DNA from: Lewinellaceae bacterium
Lineage (GTDB): Bacteria > Bacteroidota > Bacteroidia > Chitinophagales > Saprospiraceae
NCBI GenBank assembly: GCA_020636105.1
Contig: JACJYL010000001.1
Coordinates: 4,632,175 to 4,696,174, forward strand
DNA length: 64,000 nt
Direction of reading: 5' to 3'
Position numbers and translations under genes: made by a program. This document shows, piece by piece, positions 26,450-35,506 of the stretch. The stretch's first letter is position 1, and every line of letters begins with the position of its first letter. The notes beneath the pieces are model-generated. The model did not search any database, was not told the DNA's origin, and saw only the letters and a list, made by a program, of their open reading frames with translations.

Positions 26450-26496
26450 CACTCCATGTATTGAGGGTGACGGCGTCACCCTCAATACATGGAGTG
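26450..26496. repeat. 47-bp perfect palindrome
   Basis: Two perfectly complementary 23-bp arms (26450-26472 and 26474-26496) around a single central base. The left arm begins CACTCCATGTATTGAGGGTG. A smaller hairpin (GTGCT-GTA-AGCAC) follows at about 26502. No T-run behind it, so not a standard terminator. It lies between gene relics and the ABC-exporter operon. Confidence 0.7.
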
Positions 26497-26664
26497 AAAG
26501 TGAGTGCTGTAAGCACGGCACATTTTTCGAGTCTTTTCAACCGGATATTTTTTTTGAATAATAGGTCTAATTTTTATTTGGTAATGAACTAAATCTCCTT
26601 AAAAGTGTCATTATCCTGTAACTCTTTGTTACCGAAAAACAAAGCTTTAAACGCGCATTTCCGG

Positions 26665-27600
26665 ATGCGGAAAAATCACATAAACTTGAAGAGCGAAACG
26701 TATATAGAACTCGACAGCGTCAGCAAAAACTACAAAAAATTTAAGGCGGTCGATGAGCTGTCGCTAAAGGTCTACAAGGGAGATATTTATGGTTTTCTGG
26801 GGCCTAATGGCGCAGGAAAAAGCACCAGCATCCGCATGATGCTCTCCCTGATTAAACCTACTGGTGGAGCCATTAAACTCTTTGGGCAGGATCTTGCCCA
26901 TAATCGCTACAAGACGCTTAGCCGAATCGGGGCATTGATTGAAAAACCCGATTTTTACAAATACCTTACAGCAAGGGAAAATCTGGAGATCCTTGGAAAA
27001 ATTTCCGAGGTAAAAAACCTGACTCGCAAGATCGATGAGACCCTCGACCTGGTGGGATTACTCGCCCGTTCCGAGAGCAAGGTGAAAACCTTTTCACAAG
27101 GGATGCGGCAGCGGCTGGGCATTGCCCAGACCCTCCTGCACGACCCGGATCTAATTATCCTGGATGAACCGGCCAACGGGCTCGATCCGCAGGGGCAAAA
27201 AGAAATGCGCCACCTCATCCAGCGTATCAATGTGGAACGTGGGCTTACCATTCTCATTTCAAGTCATATTCTCAATGAGATCGAGCAATTGTGCAACCGG
27301 ATGGTCATCATCAATAAAGGAAAAAGCGTGGTGGAAGGTAATGTACAGGAATTACTCAACCAGGGAGAGATGAAAGTCTCCTTTTTTGTAAATGAAGCCG
27401 AAAAAGCCGAAAAACTGATCCGGGAATCAATCCTGGCCAATCACCTCAACGAATCGGCGGAAGGCAAAATTACCCTTTCCATTGAACAGGAACGCATTTC
27501 CGAAGTGAACCGTTTCCTGGTGGAACATGACATCGCCGTCTCAGCCATAAAACCATTACGCTCCCTCGAAGAGTACTTCATCAACATCACCACCGCATGA
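26665..27600 (+). CDS. ABC-2 exporter, ATP-binding subunit
   Basis: About 311 residues from ATG 26665; an in-frame GTG at 26605 would add 20 non-conserved residues. 'YGFLGPNGAGKSTSIRMML' is Walker A, 'FSQGMRQRLGIAQTLL' the ABC signature region, 'LIILDEPANGLDPQGQ' Walker B and D-loop, and 'ILISSHILNEIEQLC' the H-loop. The C-terminal ~80 residues form the accessory domain typical of BcrA/NatA-type drug or bacteriocin exporters. It overlaps the permease gene by 4 bp (ATGA), so the two form one operon. Substrate unknown. Confidence 0.92.
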   Translation: MRKNHINLKSETYIELDSVSKNYKKFKAVDELSLKVYKGDIYGFLGPNGAGKSTSIRMMLSLIKPTGGAIKLFGQDLAHNRYKTLSRIGALIEKPDFYKYLTARENLEILGKISEVKNLTRKIDETLDLVGLLARSESKVKTFSQGMRQRLGIAQTLLHDPDLIILDEPANGLDPQGQKEMRHLIQRINVERGLTILISSHILNEIEQLCNRMVIINKGKSVVEGNVQELLNQGEMKVSFFVNEAEKAEKLIRESILANHLNESAEGKITLSIEQERISEVNRFLVEHDIAVSAIKPLRSLEEYFINITTA

Positions 27601-28442
27601 AATCATTGAATACACTCATAAAGATCGAACTGTTTAAGATTTTCAAAAAGGGAAGGACTTATATCGGTTTCGGGGCCATTTTCCTGATCATCGTTGCCAT
27701 CCAGGCGGGCATTTATTTCGAAGGGCAAAACCTGTTCGATTTCATCATGCAGCAGCTCGACCAAAATTTCCAGTTTGAAGGAAACCTGATCAATGGCTAC
27801 CTCATCACCTACCTGGTCCTGAATACGCTGTGGATTCATGTGCCCATCCTGGTGGCCCTCGTGGCAGGCGACCTCATTGCAGGAGAAGCCAACAGCGGAA
27901 CCTTCCGGCTCATCCTGACCCGGCCGATCAGCAGGACCAAATTGCTCATCGCCAAATTCCTGGCAGGCTGGACTTATACCCTTTTGCTCATCTTGTTTAT
28001 GATCCTGATCGGAATGGGAGGGGGCATTCTCATTTTCGGAAAAGGAGACCTGATGGTGTTTAAAGAATCCATCAACTTTTTCTCCGCCAATGAACTGCCG
28101 TGGCGCTTTTTTGCCGCTTTTGCTCACGGCACCCTGAGCATGACGGTAGTGGCGGCGCTGGCCTTTATGTTGTCTTCTTTTTCCGACAATTCCATTGGAC
28201 CCATCATCGGATCGGTGGCCATCATCATCGGGATCACCATCATCAGTACCATAGGTTTTAGCTTGATGAAACCGGTGAACCCGTGGCTGTTTACCACCTA
28301 TCTGCCCGGCTGGCAGGCGTTTTTTGAATTTGAACTGGATAAAGCCAAAATATTGCGGTCGATTTCCGTGCAAATGGCCTACCTGGTGATTTTCCTGGGC
28401 ATTGCCTTATATCATTTCAGAAGGAAGGATATTTTGAGTTAA
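27597..28442 (+). CDS. ABC-2 exporter, permease subunit
   Basis: 281 residues with six hydrophobic helices and a long first periplasmic loop. 'VALVAGDLIAGEANSGTFRL' followed by 'LTRPISRTKLLIAKFLAGW' is the ABC-2 permease signature (coupling helix region, E-x-x-x-G-T-x-x-x). The partner is the ATPase immediately upstream. The genes probably export a lipid, drug or peptide. Confidence 0.9.
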   Translation: MKSLNTLIKIELFKIFKKGRTYIGFGAIFLIIVAIQAGIYFEGQNLFDFIMQQLDQNFQFEGNLINGYLITYLVLNTLWIHVPILVALVAGDLIAGEANSGTFRLILTRPISRTKLLIAKFLAGWTYTLLLILFMILIGMGGGILIFGKGDLMVFKESINFFSANELPWRFFAAFAHGTLSMTVVAALAFMLSSFSDNSIGPIIGSVAIIIGITIISTIGFSLMKPVNPWLFTTYLPGWQAFFEFELDKAKILRSISVQMAYLVIFLGIALYHFRRKDILS

Positions 28443-28537
28443 AAATGGGTTCATTGGCATCGGTTCCTGTCAAATTAATCGCGCGTTCAGTAAACCCATT
28501 TGATGTAAAATGATGTTATTCATAAAAACAAAAAATT

Positions 28538-29194
28538 ATGTACAAATCCCTATTCATACTTTCAGCATTATTGCTTTTAGGAATCACTCTGAACGCCCAG
28601 GACGCTTCCCGGGATATATTGATGGCTTTCAAACAAAAGATGGAGAAGGTTGAAAAATATACCGTAGATGCCCGTATCAAGGTGGAAGTGGATTTTATCA
28701 ACATCAAGGAAAGAAAGGCGAAAGTAACTTATACCGCCCCCGATAAATTCGATTTTAAAGCCGAAGGATTTACCCTTTTGCCCAAAAAAGGCATGGAGAT
28801 GGAATACCTCAATATGATGAACGAAGGCTTTACCTCCATATTGGTCAAGGAGGAAAAGGTAAGGGGCATCAATACCAGTCTCATCAAGGTCATTCCGGAC
28901 AATTCGGACGGTGATATCGTCCTGGCGGAAATGTGGATAGATCCCAAAACATCGGTCATGCACCAGATGCGTACTTTTTCCAAAGATTCAGGAACCTATA
29001 CGATCAATTTCTTTTTTAGGGATAATCCCTACGATCTTCCCGACAAGATAGAGGTAACCTTTGATGTAAAGAACAAGAAACTGCCGGTATCCATTACGGG
29101 AGATTTTGAATCTTTGGGAAAGGAGACAGATAAGGGGCCCACAGAAGGCAAGGTGACTATTCAGTATGCTAATTATTTGGTGACTGGAAAGTAA
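28538..29194 (+). CDS. LolA-like periplasmic protein
   Basis: 218 residues with a cleavable signal (LFILSALLLLGITLNAQ). The mature part is beta-rich with 'KYTVDARIKVEVDFINIKE' and 'VTYTAPDKFDFKAEGFTLLP', the half-barrel strands seen in LolA/LolB-fold outer-membrane lipoprotein carriers, and a late 'AEMWIDPKTSVMHQMRTF' strand. Classic LolA residues cannot be assigned with certainty, so a lipoprotein- or lipid-carrier-like role is an inference from fold pattern only. It lies 95 bp behind the ABC exporter. Confidence 0.6.
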   Translation: MYKSLFILSALLLLGITLNAQDASRDILMAFKQKMEKVEKYTVDARIKVEVDFINIKERKAKVTYTAPDKFDFKAEGFTLLPKKGMEMEYLNMMNEGFTSILVKEEKVRGINTSLIKVIPDNSDGDIVLAEMWIDPKTSVMHQMRTFSKDSGTYTINFFFRDNPYDLPDKIEVTFDVKNKKLPVSITGDFESLGKETDKGPTEGKVTIQYANYLVTGK

Positions 29195-29285
29195 GTCCAG
29201 TGTAGAAAAGGGTTTGGTCGTTTGTAATTTTCAGTGTAATTTTATCAAATCGCTTAACATTGGATGCTCCATCAAAAAACAACCT

Positions 29286-29711
29286 ATGCACTGGATCTTT
29301 CCCGCTATCATGACGGCCGTCTTTTTCGGCGCTTATAATGTTTTCATAAAACTTGCTTCAGGTCACATCAACCAGATCGTCGGGGCGGTAATCCTACAGG
29401 TGGTGGCGGCTCTTTTGGGAGGCCTCATTTTATTGATCCTGAAAACAACCGATCAGCCTTTGGAGATTTCGCAAAAAGGCATCAATTATGCGTTGCTGGC
29501 GGGTGTATTTGTCGGACTGGCAGAAATTACCTCCTTTTATGTGTTCTCTAAAGGTATTTCTGCTTCGGTGGGCATTCCAATTATTATTGGCGGGTCGGTA
29601 TTGGTCGGCGCGATATTGGGGCTTACTTTCCTGAAAGAGTCCCTGGGGCCGGTACAATATTTTGCCATCGCCCTGATCGTTACGGGGGTGGTGCTGCTTT
29701 CAGTAAGATGA
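29286..29711 (+). CDS. EamA/DMT-type small membrane transporter
   Basis: 141 residues from ATG 29286 (MHWIFPAIMTAVFFGAYNVF); the frame from 29214 adds no conserved sequence. Five hydrophobic helices and the end motif 'LTFLKESLGPVQYFAIALIVTGVVLLSVR' (shown in part: LKESLGPVQ, GVVLL) match one EamA repeat, i.e. half of a usual 10-helix drug/metabolite transporter. Such single-repeat proteins work as homo- or heterodimers. Substrate unknown. Confidence 0.8.
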   Translation: MHWIFPAIMTAVFFGAYNVFIKLASGHINQIVGAVILQVVAALLGGLILLILKTTDQPLEISQKGINYALLAGVFVGLAEITSFYVFSKGISASVGIPIIIGGSVLVGAILGLTFLKESLGPVQYFAIALIVTGVVLLSVR

Positions 29712-29747
29712 TTAGAAATACAAAAGAAAATATTACTTTTACAATTC

Positions 29748-30305
29748 TTGAACACACAAAATACAAATATCGACCAATTGGTTACCCGGATAAAAGCGGG
29801 TGATAAATCTGCCTTTGCGGAATTGTACGATAAGTATGCCCCGGCATTGTATGGTGTCGTGTCAAAAATTGTGAGGTCAGAAGAAATTGGCCGGGATGTG
29901 ATGCAGGACGCCTTTGTCAAAATATGGAAACATATCCATTCGTTCAACCCTGAAAAGGGATCCATTTTTACCTGGATGCTGAATATTTCCCGCAATACGG
30001 CCATTGATAAATTAAGGAAATTAAAAAAAGAAGGTATAGTCGAAATCCCAAACCCGGATTCTGACGTAGGTATTGGGAAAGCCCAACAAACATCGATAAA
30101 AATCAACAATATAGGACTCAGGGAATTGGTTGAAAAATTACCGCCGGAGCAAAAGCTCATGGTAGATTATATCTATTTCAACGGGTACACCCAGCAGGAG
30201 GTAGCCGAAGCATTGGGTATTCCCCTGGGCACTGTGAAAACAAGAATTAGAACCGCCGTTTTGGCATTGAGAAAGGTATTTACCGTTATTTTATTTTGGA
30301 TATAA
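29748..30305 (+). CDS. ECF sigma factor
   Basis: 185 residues, start TTG 29748. Region 2: 'DKSAFAELYDKYAPALYGVV' and 'DVMQDAFVKIWKHIHSFNPE'; region 4: 'MVDYIYFNGYTQQEVAEALG' plus 'IPLGTVKTRIRTAVLALRKV'. This is a standard sigma-70 group IV factor. It ends ten bases inside the next frame, an anti-sigma protein, so the two are translationally coupled; both begin with TTG, which may keep the amounts low. Confidence 0.93.
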   Translation: MNTQNTNIDQLVTRIKAGDKSAFAELYDKYAPALYGVVSKIVRSEEIGRDVMQDAFVKIWKHIHSFNPEKGSIFTWMLNISRNTAIDKLRKLKKEGIVEIPNPDSDVGIGKAQQTSIKINNIGLRELVEKLPPEQKLMVDYIYFNGYTQQEVAEALGIPLGTVKTRIRTAVLALRKVFTVILFWI

Positions 30306-31126
30306 AAGCATACATATCGTCAGGTATTTTAGAGGAATACGTCCTCGGCGCGGCTTCTGAGCAGGAACGCCGGGAAGTGGAATGTATGTCCCATATCTAT
30401 CCTGAAATCAAGGAAGAGCTTTCGCGCCTTCAGCAAACGATAGAATCTTTTGCCATGATCAATGCAGTGGATCCGCCCACGTCACTCAAGGCCGGTATTC
30501 TGGAAGCTATTGACGATGAAGCGCAAATAAAACCGGGAGATGCCGCCGCCGTTATTCCTATGGAAAGAGCAGATGCCACTCCCGAAACCGCCAGGATTAT
30601 TCCAATGTACATGAAGCTGGCCCTTGCCGCTTCAGTAGCCCTGCTCCTTGTTTTCGGGGGGCTTTGGCTGACCAACAATAATAAATACCAGCAACAGATC
30701 GCGGCCGCTGAGGACCAAAATCAAAACCTCCGGGATCAGATGGCCACCCTGCAGACTGAAACGGAAGCCAGGGCATACACCAACAGTCTTTTGGCCAGTT
30801 CCGATACCCGGATCGTCGAAATGCCCGGGACCGATAACAGTCCCGATTCCAAAGTTCGTGTTTATTGGAATACGGTTACCCGTGAGGTGCTGCTCAAGGT
30901 GGACCAGTTGCCTCCCCCTGAAGCCGACAAACAATACCAGCTTTGGGCCATTGTCAATGGTGAACCCCAGGATATGGGAGTCTTTGAGATCGATGCGGCG
31001 TCCGATCAGGTTCAGTTGATGTCTGCCCAGGTTGAAAATGCGCAGGCTTTCGCCATCACCCTGGAAAAGAAGGGCGGTAGTCCGACTCCAACGCTTTCCG
31101 CTATGTACGTATTGGGGAATGTCTGA
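30296..31126 (+). CDS. Anti-sigma factor, RskA (anti-sigma-K) type
   Basis: 276 residues, start TTG 30296. Residues 1-90: cytoplasmic sigma-binding helices ('ISSGILEEYVLGAASEQERR') without the H-x3-C-x2-C zinc motif. One membrane helix ~103-122 ('YMKLALAASVALLLVFGGLW'). A periplasmic coiled coil and then the RskA C-terminal domain ('KVRVYWNTVTREVLLKVDQL', 'QYQLWAIVNGEPQDMGVFE'). Such proteins hold the sigma factor at the membrane until proteolysis releases it. The DUF4331 operon 400 bp downstream is the likely regulon. Confidence 0.92.
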   Translation: MDIKAYISSGILEEYVLGAASEQERREVECMSHIYPEIKEELSRLQQTIESFAMINAVDPPTSLKAGILEAIDDEAQIKPGDAAAVIPMERADATPETARIIPMYMKLALAASVALLLVFGGLWLTNNNKYQQQIAAAEDQNQNLRDQMATLQTETEARAYTNSLLASSDTRIVEMPGTDNSPDSKVRVYWNTVTREVLLKVDQLPPPEADKQYQLWAIVNGEPQDMGVFEIDAASDQVQLMSAQVENAQAFAITLEKKGGSPTPTLSAMYVLGNV

Positions 31127-31543
31127 TCCTGAGGAGCCCTTTCCGGATACCCTTTTATCATTTTAACAAGTTTTTTTCTTCCGGAGATGAGGTGTCACCG
31201 GGAAAGAGCTGCCATGCCAATGGCATTTCCAAGGGAAGAAAAATTTGCCATGCCAATGGCATTTTCCAGCAAAGATTTTCCAATTTAGAACGTTTCATTT
31301 TCATCCTTATGGCCATCCATTTGATGTTCTGAAAAACAGGGATTCTATTTTTTAAAAAATAAGTAAATTTCATAAAAAATTGATTATCAATTTTTTATAG
31401 GGTAATTGTAATGATTTTTTTATTTTTTTTGAAAAAAATATCCTTTCTGAAATCCAAAACCCTTTCTCTTTCGTAGGTATGTCGAAATCGATTTCAAATC
31501 AATAGCATGCTGTTCTATTACATAAATCACAAAATATTAAACA
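31127..31543. other. Intergenic region before the DUF4331 operon
   Basis: 417 bp without a gene. It contains the duplicated short palindrome listed separately and, from 31370 on, very AT-rich sequence that probably includes the promoter; TAGGTATG near 31476 is one mismatch from the -7 consensus. Confidence 0.5.
31210..31267. repeat. Two copies of a 21-bp palindromic word
   Basis: TGCCATGCCAATGGCATTTC occurs at 31210 and, with one extra T, at 31246. Each contains the perfect dyad ATGCCA-A-TGGCAT. The spacing is 36 bp. This could be a pair of operators or a short mobile repeat; there is no T-run for termination. Confidence 0.5.
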
Positions 31544-33325
31544 ATGAAAAAATTTAACCTTGCTTTCTTAAAGCGACCAGTTTGGACAGCCCTGGGTTTG
31601 TCCCTGGTACTTTTAGCTGTGAGCATTACCGATTCGTTTGGATCCAGCCACCGGGAAGCACCCCATATTTCTAATGACCCATTGGCAGATAATACCGACT
31701 TATATGCTTTTCGTAGCCCGGATGATCCCAATACGATTACCATCATAGCCAATTATATTCCTGCTGAATTGCCTTATGGTGGACCTAATTATCATTCCTT
31801 TGGTGAAAATATCAGGTACGAAATTCACATTGACAATGACGCTTCCGTTGCCGGAGATGAGGTTACTTACCGGTTTACATTTCATAAAACCAACCAGGAC
31901 CCCACTACCTTTTTTAATATCAGGCTGGGACAGCAAAACCTGAAAACTACCTATACTTTGGAAAAAAGTACGGACGGAGGAAATTCCTGGACCACCATCG
32001 TTTCCAATGGCATCGTGCCACCCCCGAATATCGGTGCCCGTTCGATTGAAGACCCTGTCGTGGGGTTAGGAACGACCTACACCGACCTTATCAACAATTC
32101 GATCATGACAGCTTCTACAGGAGAAAAGATTTATTGCGGTCCTGCCGATGATCCGTTTTTTGTAGACCTGGGTGGTATTTTCGATCTTGGCGATGCGCCG
32201 CGTCAGAACAATGGCAACAAAGTGCGCGACGGGCTTTCTCGTTACAACGTTCACACCATAGCCATACAGGTCAATATTGCCGATCTGCAGAAGGCCGGAA
32301 AAGATGTCAGCCAGGCGGTTAACATTCTCGATGGAGATTTCGTGATTGGCATCTGGGCTTCGGCCAGCCGGCGAGCAACCAGAACTTTATCAGCAAACGG
32401 ATCGGGAGCGGTTGAGTCAGGTGATTGGGTTCAGGTTTCCCGCCTGGGCATGCCACTGACCAACGAGGCCGTCATTCCTGTCGGTATGAAAGATTACTGG
32501 AATTCGATTACCCCATACGATGAGATTACAGATACTATTTTGGACCAGTATTTCTACAATCCCGAGCTGGCCCTGTACATGGACGATGACCTGTTCGGAG
32601 CTGCCGTTCCCGCTTTTGCAGGTTTGAGGATCCAGCGGAGTTCACTTCAGTCATTTGACTTTGGAAATGGTCAGGACGGATTGTATGGATTAAAAGGAAG
32701 TGCAGCAGTAGCGGGTACTGCATTGGATGATGCTGTGTTTGGGACACTCTTACTCCCCGGACCGGGAATGCCCCGTTCGGTGGACTTATGGCCAATCTTC
32801 CACACAGGAGTACCCAACGTTAGCCCTTACCAGTTGGCGACCGGGAAAAACGGAAACCCTCTCGCTGCTGGTAAGCCTTTTATCAACAACTTTCTCCCGA
32901 ATGGAGGAGACATGCTGAGACTCAACATGGCCACACCAATCACCGACAGGGACGATCCTGCGTTTAGCTCCCTGGGAATTGTACAAGCTGCCGTACTCGG
33001 GTTAACCGATCCGACTTATGCTTCCAATGCTGATATGGAATTCATTCCCAATATGGATGGTTTTCCAAATGGTAGAAGACTGGAAGATGATGTCACCCGG
33101 ATAGAATTGCAAGCTGTTTCAGGAGTAGCCCTGGCGGCCATAGGCCTTTGGTATGATGATTACCAGGTTGCGGATACGACCCAGTCTCCGGTGACCAACC
33201 TCCTGCTCAATGTATTGAAGTATTCCACCGGAGTGGAAACCAACGACCTTGAATTCAAATCAACCTTCCCTTACGTGGCAGAACCATGGAGAGGTACTGA
33301 AGTTGAAGAACAAGGCACTTATTAA
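31544..33325 (+). CDS. DUF4331 family exported protein A
   Basis: 593 residues. After a 33-residue signal region comes 'SSHREAPHISNDPLADNTDL', the invariant opening of DUF4331 proteins, followed by 'YAFRSPDDPNTITIIANYIP' and 'GENIRYEIHIDND'. Further blocks are 'DDPFFVDLGGIFDLGDAPRQ', 'SRLGMPLTNEAVIPVGMKD' and 'FIPNMDGFPNGRRLEDDVTR'. The family is secreted and its function is not established. The last 40 residues lack a sorting tail, unlike the next gene. It is strongly similar along its whole length to the protein encoded directly downstream (tandem duplication). Translation starts at ATG 31544 with a clear signal peptide. Confidence 0.9.
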   Translation: MKKFNLAFLKRPVWTALGLSLVLLAVSITDSFGSSHREAPHISNDPLADNTDLYAFRSPDDPNTITIIANYIPAELPYGGPNYHSFGENIRYEIHIDNDASVAGDEVTYRFTFHKTNQDPTTFFNIRLGQQNLKTTYTLEKSTDGGNSWTTIVSNGIVPPPNIGARSIEDPVVGLGTTYTDLINNSIMTASTGEKIYCGPADDPFFVDLGGIFDLGDAPRQNNGNKVRDGLSRYNVHTIAIQVNIADLQKAGKDVSQAVNILDGDFVIGIWASASRRATRTLSANGSGAVESGDWVQVSRLGMPLTNEAVIPVGMKDYWNSITPYDEITDTILDQYFYNPELALYMDDDLFGAAVPAFAGLRIQRSSLQSFDFGNGQDGLYGLKGSAAVAGTALDDAVFGTLLLPGPGMPRSVDLWPIFHTGVPNVSPYQLATGKNGNPLAAGKPFINNFLPNGGDMLRLNMATPITDRDDPAFSSLGIVQAAVLGLTDPTYASNADMEFIPNMDGFPNGRRLEDDVTRIELQAVSGVALAAIGLWYDDYQVADTTQSPVTNLLLNVLKYSTGVETNDLEFKSTFPYVAEPWRGTEVEEQGTY

Positions 33326-33347
33326 TTCAACCTAAAAAAGAAAAGAG

Positions 33348-35441
33348 ATGATTTCATTATATAAAATGTTCCAAAAAGTGCTCTCCGCGGCCTTCCTGCT
33401 TTTATTGATCGCAGGGACCTATTTCCCGGCAGCAGCCTCCAGTCACCGTGAAGCCCCCATGATCGCTGATGATCCCCTGGCGGACAACACAGACCTTTAC
33501 GTATTCAGGAGCCCCGACAATCCGAATATGATTACCATCATTGCAAATTATATCCCAATGCAACTGCCTCATGGCGGCCCCAATTACAATACTTTTGGAG
33601 AGAATATCCGCTATGAGATCCACATCGACAACGATGTGAGTACCCCCGGAGATGATATCGTTTACCGGTTCACCTTCACCAAAACACATGAAGACCCCAC
33701 CACCTTTTTTAATATTCGTCTCGGTGCTCAAAATCATAAGGTAACTTATACTTTGGAGAAAAGTACTGACGGTGGAGCATCCTTTACAGCCATATTAACT
33801 AACGGAATAGTGCCCCCCAACTACGTAGGCATGCGTTCCATTGAAGGTGCTGCCGGGTTGAATACCACTTATGACGCCTTGTTTGCCAGTGCCATCATGA
33901 CGGCTTTTGACGGAGAAAAAGTCTTCTGTGGACCTGTCGATGATCCGTTCTTTGTGGATCTCGGAGGTATTTTTGACCTCGGTGATGCTCCACGACAGGG
34001 TAGCGGTACTGCAAGGGATGGTCTTGCCGGATTTAACACCAGTACCATTGCGATTCAAATCCCCATTGCTGAATTGCAGAAAGATGGTAAAAACGTTGGT
34101 CAGGCGATTAACATCCTCGACGGTGATTTTGTGATCGGCGTTTGGGCTTCGGCCAGCCGCCGGATGATCAGAACCCTGAACGGCGATGGTACGGAAGCTT
34201 ATTCCGGAAATTGGGTTCAGGTGTCACGTCTCGGTATGCCCCTTACCAATGAAGCGGTGATCCCGCTGGGTATGAAAGACAAATGGAATTCGATGACCCC
34301 TTACATGGATTTGGACAGCCTGGCTGTTTTTGGCAACTACTTCTATAATCCAGAGTTGGGTCTTTACATGGATGATGCCCTTTTTGGCGGCGCTGTGCCC
34401 GCCCTGGCTTCCTTGAGGATTCAGCGTAATGCCCTGCAGGCTTTTGATTTTGGTAACGGGCAGGATGGGTTGTATGCCTTGAAAGGCAGTCCCGCAGTAG
34501 CCGGAACCGCACTGGATGATGCCGTTTTTGGTACTTTGTTGCTCCCCGGCCCGGGCATGCCCCGCTCGGTGGATCTGTGGCCTATCTTCCACACAGGAGT
34601 ACCTAATGTGAGCCCATACCAGCTCGCCACCGGTAAAGGAGGAAACCCGCTTGCTCCCGGAAAACCATTCATCAACAACTTCCTGCCAAACGGAGGCGAT
34701 ATGCTTCGGCTCAATATGGCCACCCCGGTAACCGATAGAAACGACCCCAATTTCAGCTCGTTGGGTATCATCCAGGCTGCCGTATTGGGCCTGACGGACC
34801 CGATGTACGCCAATACGGACATCCAGTTTATTCCCAACATGGATGGTTTTCCTAACGGAAGGCGTTTGGAGGATGACGTGACGAGAATCGAATTACAGGC
34901 CGTTTCAGGTGTGGCTCTTGCCGCCATTGGCTTGTGGTATGACGATTACGATGCGTCTGATATGAATGCTTCTCCCGTTACTTCTGACTTACTGAATGTA
35001 CTCGGATTCTCAACAGGAGTAGAATCCAACGACACTACTTTCCTTGCTACTTTTCCTTTTGTGCAAATGCCATGGATCGGTACCGGAAAATCCAGTGGAG
35101 CGACCATTTCTTATACGCAGCCTGACATTCTGGATCCCACAGACTGGAATACGGTCAGCGTGATGAACCTGGGAGCCCCTGAATTGTACGCGACAAGTTA
35201 TCCCAATCCTTTTAGTTTGACAACTACCATCAAGTATCGCTTGCGCAGCAACAGCAATGTGACGATCCGCATTTTTGACAGAACCGGAAAATTGGTGCGC
35301 AATTTATTGAGTACCCGTCAGCCAGCCGGTGAATATACTGTGGACTGGAACAGCAGCGATCTTGCCGAAGGTACTTACATGGCACAAATTGCTACCGGGA
35401 ACAAAGTGGTACAGAGCCTGAAATTAGTGAAAACCAAATAG
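33348..35441 (+). CDS. DUF4331 family exported protein B with T9SS sorting tail
   Basis: 697 residues; the first ~600 repeat the DUF4331 layout of protein A ('SSHREAPMIADDPLADNTDL', 'DDPFFVDLGGIFDLGDAP', 'GRRLEDDVTRIELQAVSGVA'). The last ~80 residues are a type A T9SS sorting domain: 'ATSYPNPFSLTTTIKYRL', 'VTIRIFDRTGKLVRNLL', 'GTYMAQIATGNKVVQSLKL'. So this copy should be exported through the outer membrane by the T9SS and attached to the surface or released, while protein A stays in the periplasm or is exported differently. 22 bp separate the two genes, and a strong terminator follows. Confidence 0.92.
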   Translation: MISLYKMFQKVLSAAFLLLLIAGTYFPAAASSHREAPMIADDPLADNTDLYVFRSPDNPNMITIIANYIPMQLPHGGPNYNTFGENIRYEIHIDNDVSTPGDDIVYRFTFTKTHEDPTTFFNIRLGAQNHKVTYTLEKSTDGGASFTAILTNGIVPPNYVGMRSIEGAAGLNTTYDALFASAIMTAFDGEKVFCGPVDDPFFVDLGGIFDLGDAPRQGSGTARDGLAGFNTSTIAIQIPIAELQKDGKNVGQAINILDGDFVIGVWASASRRMIRTLNGDGTEAYSGNWVQVSRLGMPLTNEAVIPLGMKDKWNSMTPYMDLDSLAVFGNYFYNPELGLYMDDALFGGAVPALASLRIQRNALQAFDFGNGQDGLYALKGSPAVAGTALDDAVFGTLLLPGPGMPRSVDLWPIFHTGVPNVSPYQLATGKGGNPLAPGKPFINNFLPNGGDMLRLNMATPVTDRNDPNFSSLGIIQAAVLGLTDPMYANTDIQFIPNMDGFPNGRRLEDDVTRIELQAVSGVALAAIGLWYDDYDASDMNASPVTSDLLNVLGFSTGVESNDTTFLATFPFVQMPWIGTGKSSGATISYTQPDILDPTDWNTVSVMNLGAPELYATSYPNPFSLTTTIKYRLRSNSNVTIRIFDRTGKLVRNLLSTRQPAGEYTVDWNSSDLAEGTYMAQIATGNKVVQSLKLVKTK

Positions 35442-35452
35442 TTTAATCCCCG

Positions 35453-35487
35453 ACTGTGGCGGGCGGTGTTCCGCCACAGTTTTTTTA
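35453..35487 (+). terminator. Rho-independent terminator after the DUF4331 pair
   Basis: Perfect 10-bp stem ACTGTGGCGG (35453-35462) / CCGCCACAGT (35471-35480), 8-nt loop, and seven T residues directly behind. It ends the DUF4331 transcript 12 bp after the stop codon. The downstream TPR gene thus needs read-through or its own promoter. Confidence 0.9.
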
Positions 35488-35506
35488 TCACCTCTAAATG
35501 ATAGTC

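Noticed and set aside
26450..26496. Integron attC site or terminator
   Set aside because: No integrase core-site motifs, the palindrome is perfect instead of bulged, and there is no T-run.
26605..26664. GTG start giving a 20-residue longer ABC ATPase
   Set aside because: The added residues are not like any ABC N-terminus; ATG 26665 lies just before the first conserved strand.
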